Made by a program: the position numbers and the translations under genes. This document shows, one piece after another, positions 19,083 through 25,365 of a DNA stretch of 25,365 nucleotides. The notes beneath the pieces are model-generated. The model searched no databases. It saw only the letters and a list, made by a program, of their open reading frames with translations, and was not told where the DNA came from. Origin of the DNA: Pelomyxa schiedti (Eukaryota > Evosea > Pelobiontida > Pelomyxidae). The DNA lies in the NCBI GenBank assembly GCA_020536535.1, contig JAHLWZ010000760.1, positions 1 through 25,365 of the forward strand, in the 5' to 3' direction. Each line of letters starts with the position of its first letter. Positions within the stretch are counted from its first letter, which is position 1.

Positions 19083-19156
19083 ATCACAACCAATGCCGAG
19101 CTCGGAAGTGGGTTTTGGACTGTGGCCCTCGCAGTGGCATCGAATTGGGGTGCCCT
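19083..19156 (+). repeat. 74-base direct repeat, first copy
   Basis: From atcacaacc to ggggtgccct; identical over all 74 bases to 19393-19466 by eye. It contains a ccgagctcgg palindrome. Downstream of the intronless gene. Confidence 0.9.
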
Positions 19157-19392
19157 AACTTGTCAAATGCTTGTAACAGAAAGCGCTTCCCGAGGGTGAA
19201 AGCACCCAAATTGTCTGAGTTTGCCAGTAAAATGTGGGCCTTGAACAAAAGTGTGCATACAGTTCTGTGCGTCTCTGTGTGAGGATTACAGCTCACAGCA
19301 TTTCAGGGCAGACATCGGCACTGTCCAGGAGTTATAATCAAGGAAAGGAAACAAAAAAGGAAATTTGCACCATTCTCCCCCAGTGCCACTTC
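19157..19392. other. intergenic spacer between the direct repeats
   Basis: 236 bases with no supported gene. Short open frames cross it in both directions without splice or family support. The whole gap 19020-19563 must also hold the convergent 3' ends of the intronless gene and the second TRIM-like gene. Confidence 0.5.
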
Positions 19393-19466
19393 ATCACAAC
19401 CAATGCCGAGCTCGGAAGTGGGTTTTGGACTGTGGCCCTCGCAGTGGCATCGAATTGGGGTGCCCT
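19393..19466 (+). repeat. 74-base direct repeat, second copy
   Basis: Perfect copy of 19083-19156, offset by 310 bases. Confidence 0.9.
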
Positions 19467-19484
19467 GCTTTTGTTTTTTGAACT

Positions 19485-19526
19485 CCACCCAAAAGTGGCT
19501 CCCTGTGGTCACACACTTTTGGGTGG
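19485..19526. repeat. 13-bp perfect hairpin near convergent gene ends
   Basis: CCACCCAAAAGTG at 19485-19497 and its inverse at 19514-19526, with a 16-base loop. It lies 38 bases from the stop of the minus-strand TRIM-like gene, so it would fall in that gene's 3' UTR. A role in 3' end formation is possible but unproven. Confidence 0.6.
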
Positions 19527-19563
19527 TTTCCTTTCTATTGACAAAAACACTTTTTTTAATTTT

Positions 19564-22500
19564 TTAGCTGCTCTCAATGCCAGTTATCTTGACAGTGTTG
19601 TGGTCGTACACTTCAACAGCTGGGTAGAGACCCCTTGGGATGTTGTTTACTGTTGCTGTTGTGTTGCCATGTAGTGGCCACTGTGCACTGAGTGTGAGTG
19701 TGTGTGCATTGTATCTTAGTGTAACTTCCTCTGTCCCACCAGTGGCTTTGAACCCCAGTGTGCCTGAAGGTAGCCTGTAGCATGGTTTGGCTGTTGACCA
19801 GCAGTACATGTCAGAGTACAGAGAGAGGTTGTGGTCAACAGGCTTCTGAATGACCCCATATGCAACCCACTGGTCTCCCTTTAGGCCAGAGATTGATAGG
19901 TGCCACTCATACATGTGGTCACCAACTAGCTGTGTTGTAGCTGCAACTATTGATTGTGCATTTTGTGTCCGGCTGGATGTTGGCTTGTGAACTGTTGACT
20001 TGTCATCTGACTGGATCACAAGGAGGTTTCCACAGCACTCAGTGTCCCACTCCCATGTCTCTGTTGCAGTGTGAGGTTTGAAACTTAGTTGAAGTTTCAT
20101 ACCAAAAGATACAGTGGATGATGCATGTTGACCAGCAACTGTCAGAGTCATCATGGCTTGTTTTGTGTTGGCATGTGGTGGTCGTGGCACTGTGCATGTG
20201 ATGCAAGTGTGGGGCTGTGAAACTTCAACGTTTGTGCACAGAGCACCTGACTTCCATCAATTGTAAAAGCACCAAACACAACACATACCATTGACAGAAA
20301 CAGTAATTACACTTGGTGAGGTACCAAATCCATTCCCTGTGATTGTGATCTTCCCTCCAAATTGGGGAGCCTTGGATACACTCCGAATCTCCGGTCCTAT
20401 TTGGGTGATGACTCAGTTGCAGAAAGAAAGGGTTTAAGACACAGCAAACCTGGGAAAGAGAACCTGGTGTCATTTGGCCTGTCGGCTTGGATTCCAAACA
20501 CAGAGAGTGAAACAGGGAGGTCATGGCCAATTCCTCCAAAGGGAGGCATGAAGGTAAGAACCGAGCCAGTAGAGACAATGTTGATGTTTGTGCACTCAGA
20601 TTCACCAACTCGCACTCTAATGTCTTGGTTCATTGCAGTTGGTGACCACCACCCACACAATGTGATATTTACAGAACCTCCACCTTTTGCACCTGTGGGT
20701 TGCACTTCCTCCTTGGTGCATGCCAGTACTGGTCCTAAAAGTTGTTGGTTGAAAGTATTTACAAAGGACACTGGAGAAAAGACAAACTAGGTGAAATGAA
20801 ACACAGGCCAGGAATTTTCGACTTGAAGGGTTCAATGTCATTAGCAGAGGTAACAGTTGTACCGGTACAGGGTGACAAGTGTTCAGGTTTGCATACAAGT
20901 TGCTGTGTGATTTTAATGCTAAGCAGATTAAACAACAAGGAAAATACCTTGAGGATTCCAGGAATGGATTCACACAACTCAAGGATCTTGCCACCATCAC
21001 AGATTCTCAAAGTGGATGAACACTTTGACTTATACTTGTCAATGTGCTCGAGTGCCACAGAAAGAATTTCTAGTTGCTTTGACAAGGCACCAACTGTGGT
21101 GATAGGTGTGTATTAAAACAAAAAGAGTGATTCTCAGAACACACACTTTTAGAGGATGCTATTGCCCCAGAGGTTGAAAGTAGTTCCTCCTGTCTTCTTT
21201 GTAATTGTGCAATCATGTCACTGAATTCCCTGTTGATAGTTTCATCAAACTGGCTCTGAACCTTTGTGCTTCTGGTTAAGGGTTTGTTGGAAGTGGGGAA
21301 GGAGAACCAGCTTGATTTTTTCTGTCTCAGATTTGATTGAAACAGCCAACAAATTCAGATCCACTTCCAGTTTTGACAGTTGTCCAAAGAACGCCTTTGG
21401 GCTTGGTTGATTTCTAAGAGTCAAGTCTTCAACTGAGACAACATGATGTCCCTTGTTCCGAGTCAGATTCGATTAAATTAGTGCTGATGATAACCTTGTG
21501 GGAGGAATGGAAGACACATCTTGAGCAAATAAATGTACTGTCGGTTACACAGAATACATCAAGTGGAAGCTGATGACTTTCACACATCCTCACACCTGTG
21601 TAAAGGATGTCGTGTTAGTATTGGAATGACCTGTGTGTCTGTGTCTTGTAATGTTTTAACATAAGAAAAGAAAGATTACAACCTGTAGACTCAGCCACAA
21701 CAACGGTAGGAGCAGAAAGAGGATCAGACTTGGCATGAGACCTCATGCAGGGTGCCCAATGAGCCTTTGACCAGCACGGTTCACAGTACAGCATCTTTTC
21801 TCCTCCAGAGGATGCCTTTGTGCACTCCCTGCACATGAACCTGGCAGCGACCTCAGCGTGCCCAGATGCCTGGCACATCATGCAAACCGCAACAGCAGAA
21901 GCAGAAGCGGAAGCAGCAGAGGAAGAAGAAGAAGAAGGTGCAGAAGCAGATACAGAAGCAACTGTTCTCCTCCTCTTTGGGGTTGTTGGTGCTGGCGTGC
22001 CGCTCTCTGCCGATGTGTCTCCTCCTTCTCTTTCTTCCTCGTCATTGTTTGCTACAACTACGTCCATCACAGCAGGGTCCGGTTCTGGTGGCTCCAGTTG
22101 CCGTATCGTCGCGCTCCTTGTGCACCCGCACACGGGGCACCACAGCTCGATGGCTTCACCTGGCGTCTCCACCACAACGCCACCGGTGCTCAGACCACCC
22201 GCACCCTCTGTTGTCAACGACGGATACAACACCGACGACGAAGAGGAGGCGCTGGAGGAGGAGGAAGAGGAGGGGGAGGGGGAGGGGCAAGGAGCGGGGA
22301 TCGTTGGGGGTGGGGGTGATGACGAAGAGGAGGGGGAGGAGGAGGAGGAGGAGGAGGAGTACCTTGGGAAGTCCCTCGAGAAAGTGATTACGGCGTCGCT
22401 GCAGGCGCGGCACACGGGGTGCCCGCACGACGGGGCGAGGCGGCCCACCGGCGACAACGGACCTCGCGAGGCGGAGGCGGTCCCCTCCCCCTCTGGCGGC

Positions 22501-22649
22501 GAAGGGGAGGCCGAGGCGGAGGGAGGGGTACCCCCGACGGGCGGGGGCGGCGGGGGCACAGCGGCCGGGACGAGGAGGAGGGGATCCAGGCACACGGAGC
22601 AACGGATTGTGTTGTTGTGTGCGCCCCTGCTTGTTGTGAGCCCCGCCAT
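19564..22649 (-). CDS. TRIM-like protein with expanded Ser/Pro-rich RING inserts
   Basis: Nine exons: 22649-21683, 21595-21495, 21451-21308, 21261-21147, 21093-20948, 20902-20788, 20734-20450, 20396-20289, 20246-19564; 887 aa with the same intron positions and phases as the gene at 14593-17399. RING pairs: CSVC near the N terminus, CGHPVCRAC, and CPVC. Pro/Ala/Ser-rich sequence lies between the first and second pairs, and a long poly-Ser/Pro stretch between the second and last. A second Ser/Ala-rich insert precedes B-box 1 (CMMC ... MCREC ... YCEPCW). B-box 2: CESH ... VFCVTDSTFICSRC ... HKGH. Coiled coil: SDMIAQLQRRQEELLSTS. IPT/TIG: MNQDIRVRVGESECTNINI, and GKITITGNGFGTSPSVITV. SPRY-like: ETWEWDTECCGNLLVIQ, WVAYGVIQKP, LYPAVEVYDHNTVKI. 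All introns are GT-AG; the first is 87 nt. It is more diverged from the other two copies than they are from each other. Confidence 0.85.
21950..22380 (-). repeat. simple-sequence tracts coding Ser/Pro/Ala runs
   Basis: Plus-strand gaggaggaggag and aagcagaagcag tracts lie inside exon 1 of the second TRIM-like gene and encode its Ser/Pro and Ser/Ala runs on the minus strand. They keep the reading frame. The long acidic plus-strand frame over them is a shadow. Confidence 0.7.
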
Positions 22650-22689
22650 TCGTCTGTGGCTGGATAATTGATTTATGCTAAGAAACGGG

Positions 22690-25365
22690 TTACACCGATG
22701 CTATCTTGACAGTGTTGTGGTTGTAAATGATCACAGCAGGATACAAGCCCCTTGGGACGTTGTTCACCGTTGCGGTTGCGTTGTTGTGTCGCGGCCACGT
22801 TGCAGTGAGCGTGAGTGTGCGTGCGTCATACCGGAACATAACATCCTCAGTGCCCCCGCTGGCTCTGAACTTGGGTGTGCTGCCTGGTATACTCCAGGAG
22901 CCATTGTCTGTGCTCCAGCCATACATGAGGTGATCGCTTTTGTCCAACGGCCTCTGAATGAGTCCGTAGGCAACCCAGTGGTATCCCTCCTCGAGGTCAG
23001 AGATTGAGAGGCGCCACTCATACACGCGGTCAGGATCAGAGAGCTGTGTGGTGGCTGTCACTGTTGATTGTGGGTATTGTTGGGGGCTGGATACTGGCTT
23101 GTGCACGATTGACTTGTCATTTGGTGGGATCACAAGGAGGTTACCGCAGCACCCTGTGCTCCACTCCCATGTTGTTGTATCTAGTTTGGTGAGGAAGTGA
23201 TTGATGGGTGAACAACAAATGGAAACACACCAAAAAGCGGAAGAGTGGATGAAACATGTTGACCGGCAACTGTGAGAGTCAATGTTGCTTGGTTGGAGTT
23301 GTTGTCTCGGGGCTGTGGTGGCACTGTGCACGTGATGACGGTGTGTGGGTGCGTCACCTCTACGTTGAGGCACTTGACTCCTGTGTTTTGGAATCAGATA
23401 ATCAGATGAAGATAAATGAGTGTAACACACCATTGACACACACTGTTATTTCACGGGGTGAGGTTCCAAACCCACGACCTGTGATTGTTACCCTCCCACC
23501 TTGTTGACGACCCCTTGTGATGTTCTGAATCTCTGGTCCTGTGTGTGCCTGTTGTGAGATTTTTCTTGAGGTTGAAAAGAACAACAAACCTGGGAATGAG
23601 AACCTCGTGTCATTTGGCCTGTGAGCAGGAGTCCCAAGCACAGAGAGGAACACAGGGAGGTCACATCCAACACCACAATCTGGCAACGTGAAAGTGAGAA
23701 CCGAGCCAGGAGTGACAATGTTCACGTTTGCGCACTCGGATTCACCAACTCGCACTTGAATGTCTTGGTTCTTTGCCGGCAGTGCCCAGTGTCCACACAG
23801 GGTAACCGAACGTTCTCCTGTTCCTCTGGCGTCTGCTGTTGTTTCCTTCTTGATGCATTCAAGCACTGGTCCTGTGTTTTTTATTCAGAACAGCGAGTTG
23901 GGGGAAGTGAAGCAACCAACCAGTTGAGATGTAACAGAGGCCAGGAATCTTTGATTTGAAGGGTTCAATGTCATCAGTGCAACAACTCAAAGTTGCACTG
24001 ACACAGGGTGTCAAGTGCTCCGGTTTGCATTCAATTTGCTGTTTTCCTTTGCGTAAGAGTGTGGGAATGTGTCCCGCAAGTTAGGAGATTGAAATAACAA
24101 TTACCTTCAGGATTACACCAACTAAGTCACAAGATTCGATGATTTTAAAGGGATCATCAGTCTTCAGAATTGCCTCAAACTTGGATTTGAAATTCTCAAT
24201 GTGCATCACTCCCGCTGTGATGCTCTCAAGTTGCTTTGACAACTCACATGCTGTTTTTAAAAACAAATGTCAAAAAAAAAAAAAGTGAAAGAGAAAGACT
24301 GTCGACACACACTCTTGGAGGATGCAATTGACCTTGACAAAGAAAGCAGTTCCTCTTGTCTTCTTTGCAATCTTGAAATTATCTCATTGAATTCCCGGCT
24401 CACTTTTTCTTCAAACTCACTGTGAACCTTGTTGTTTTTGAATTGGTTGAAAGAAAGAAATACATGCATTCAAAAAAACCTGTTTCACATTCGAGATCAC
24501 CGGCTCAATGGACTTTGCACTCAAGCTCAAATCCATTTGCAATTTGGTGAGTTTCTGCACAAAGGCCTCAACACTCGATTTCTTGGTGCTGCACAAGTCT
24601 TCCACAGTCGAAATGTTGTGCCCCTTCAATGCGAAATCAGCAAAATGAGCGAAGGTAGGAACAAACAAACCTTGTGGGAAGATGAGAACGAGCATGTCGG
24701 GCAAATGAATGTGCCATCACTCTCACAGAACAAGTCCAGTTGAAGCCGGTGCTTCTCACACATCATCCTTCCTGTTTGTTCATCAGATTACAACACAAAT
24801 GAGAGAAGGATTGGATTACGTTCGGGTGCCGGATCCGCCACAGCAGACACTGGGTCACATTTCACATGTGCCGCCAACCCAGGAGCCCAATGAGTGTTGG
24901 ACCAACAAGATTCGCAGAAAAACATCAGGGAACTCCCTCCAAATATCTTCGTGCACTCCCTGCACCAGTACTTGGCACTCACTCCCATAACTCCCATCGC
25001 TGTGCACTTGCTGCAACTGGTGCTGCTGTTCGCTGTGTGTTTGGTTGTTGCATCTGCCGATGATGGTGGTGATTCGTTGTGCGGGGGCGTCAGTTGGCGC
25101 ACTGTGGCGTCCCTTGTGGCCCCGCACACGCCGCACCACACTCGCAACGCGGCTGCCGACGTCGGCGAGTTGCGGTCCCCATCCCCAGGACCGCCGCCGC
25201 CTGTGCCACTTCCACGTTTTGTGGCCGAACCCCCCCGCGAGGCAGAGGATTGTGGGATGTCCCTCGAGAACGTGACGATGGCTTCGCTGCAATCGCCACA
25301 CACCACGTGCCCACACCCTGGCTCAACAACAACATGGTGACCGCCACGACCACCACGACACGCCG
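22690..25365 (-). CDS. TRIM-like protein, 5' end outside window, frameshift in last exon
   Basis: Exons: (25365)-24820, 24771-24671, 24623-24480, 24427-24313, 24250-24105, 24038-23921, 23871-23590, 23538-23431, 23380-22690. Introns match the other two copies in position and phase. The window edge falls inside the RING, just before GCGHVVCGDCSEA, so the start is missing. B-box 2, coiled coil and IPT regions are nearly the same as in the gene at 14593-17399. The last exon is one base short near 23209 (gggtgaac versus gggttgaac), which makes the frame end in TAG at 23183-23181, before the SPRY-like domain. The rest of that domain (GCCGNLLVIPPNDKSIVHKP to VKIASV, TAA at 22690) is intact in the other frame. 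Either a recent pseudogene, a protein without the SPRY-like domain, or an assembly error. The stop lies only 40 bases from the start codon of the previous gene. Confidence 0.8.

Noticed and set aside
19083-19156. The 74-base repeat as a tRNA or 5S rRNA gene
   Set aside because: No cloverleaf or 5S internal control regions could be recognised; the length alone is suggestive but insufficient.
21820-22671. Long plus-strand acidic Glu-rich frame of 283 aa
   Set aside because: Antisense of the Ser/Pro-rich RING inserts; the minus strand carries RING and B-box motifs and consistent introns.

Overview
The window looks like a piece of nuclear genome from an intron-rich microbial eukaryote (a protist; I cannot name the lineage). 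The genes have many short introns of about 38-94 nt, almost all GT-AG with a few GC-AG. Stops are standard, gene spacing is tight, and the proteins belong to eukaryote-only families: a DOCK-type DHR-2 domain, MORN repeats, RING, TRIM-type B-boxes, IPT/TIG and a SPRY-like domain. Exon joins were worked out by hand from reading phase, splice sites and comparison between paralogues; no RNA evidence was available.

Layout. 37-189 (-): one exon of an unidentified gene leaving the window on the left. 311-4498 (+): a DOCK-family Rho/Rac GEF C-terminal half (DHR-2) with a Ser-rich and coiled-coil tail. 4623-5379 (+): a poorly resolved low-complexity gene. 5487-8110 (+): an intact five-exon gene for a MORN-coiled-coil-RING protein of 808 aa. 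8140-8936 and 9888-11087 (+): two broken paralogues of that gene. They are separated by one copy (8937-9881) and followed by a longer copy (11091-14286) of a repeat element built on hairpins of a CACAAAGTGCGCC motif; the longer copy has matching terminal inverted repeats.

14593-25365: three tandem, same-direction (-) genes for TRIM-like proteins with the order RING, B-box 1, B-box 2, coiled coil, IPT/TIG, IPT/TIG, SPRY-like domain. The first two are intact in reconstruction (789 and 887 aa, nine exons each, identical intron positions and phases). The third is cut by the window edge and carries a one-base frameshift in the last exon. An intronless gene of unknown function (17571-19019, +, 482 aa) sits between the first and second, divergent from the first.

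Together the window is a cluster of putative RING-type ubiquitin ligase genes of two unrelated architectures, undergoing local duplication, decay and invasion by foldback-type repeats. The biological role (for example recognition of foreign or self ligands through IPT and SPRY domains) is inference only.
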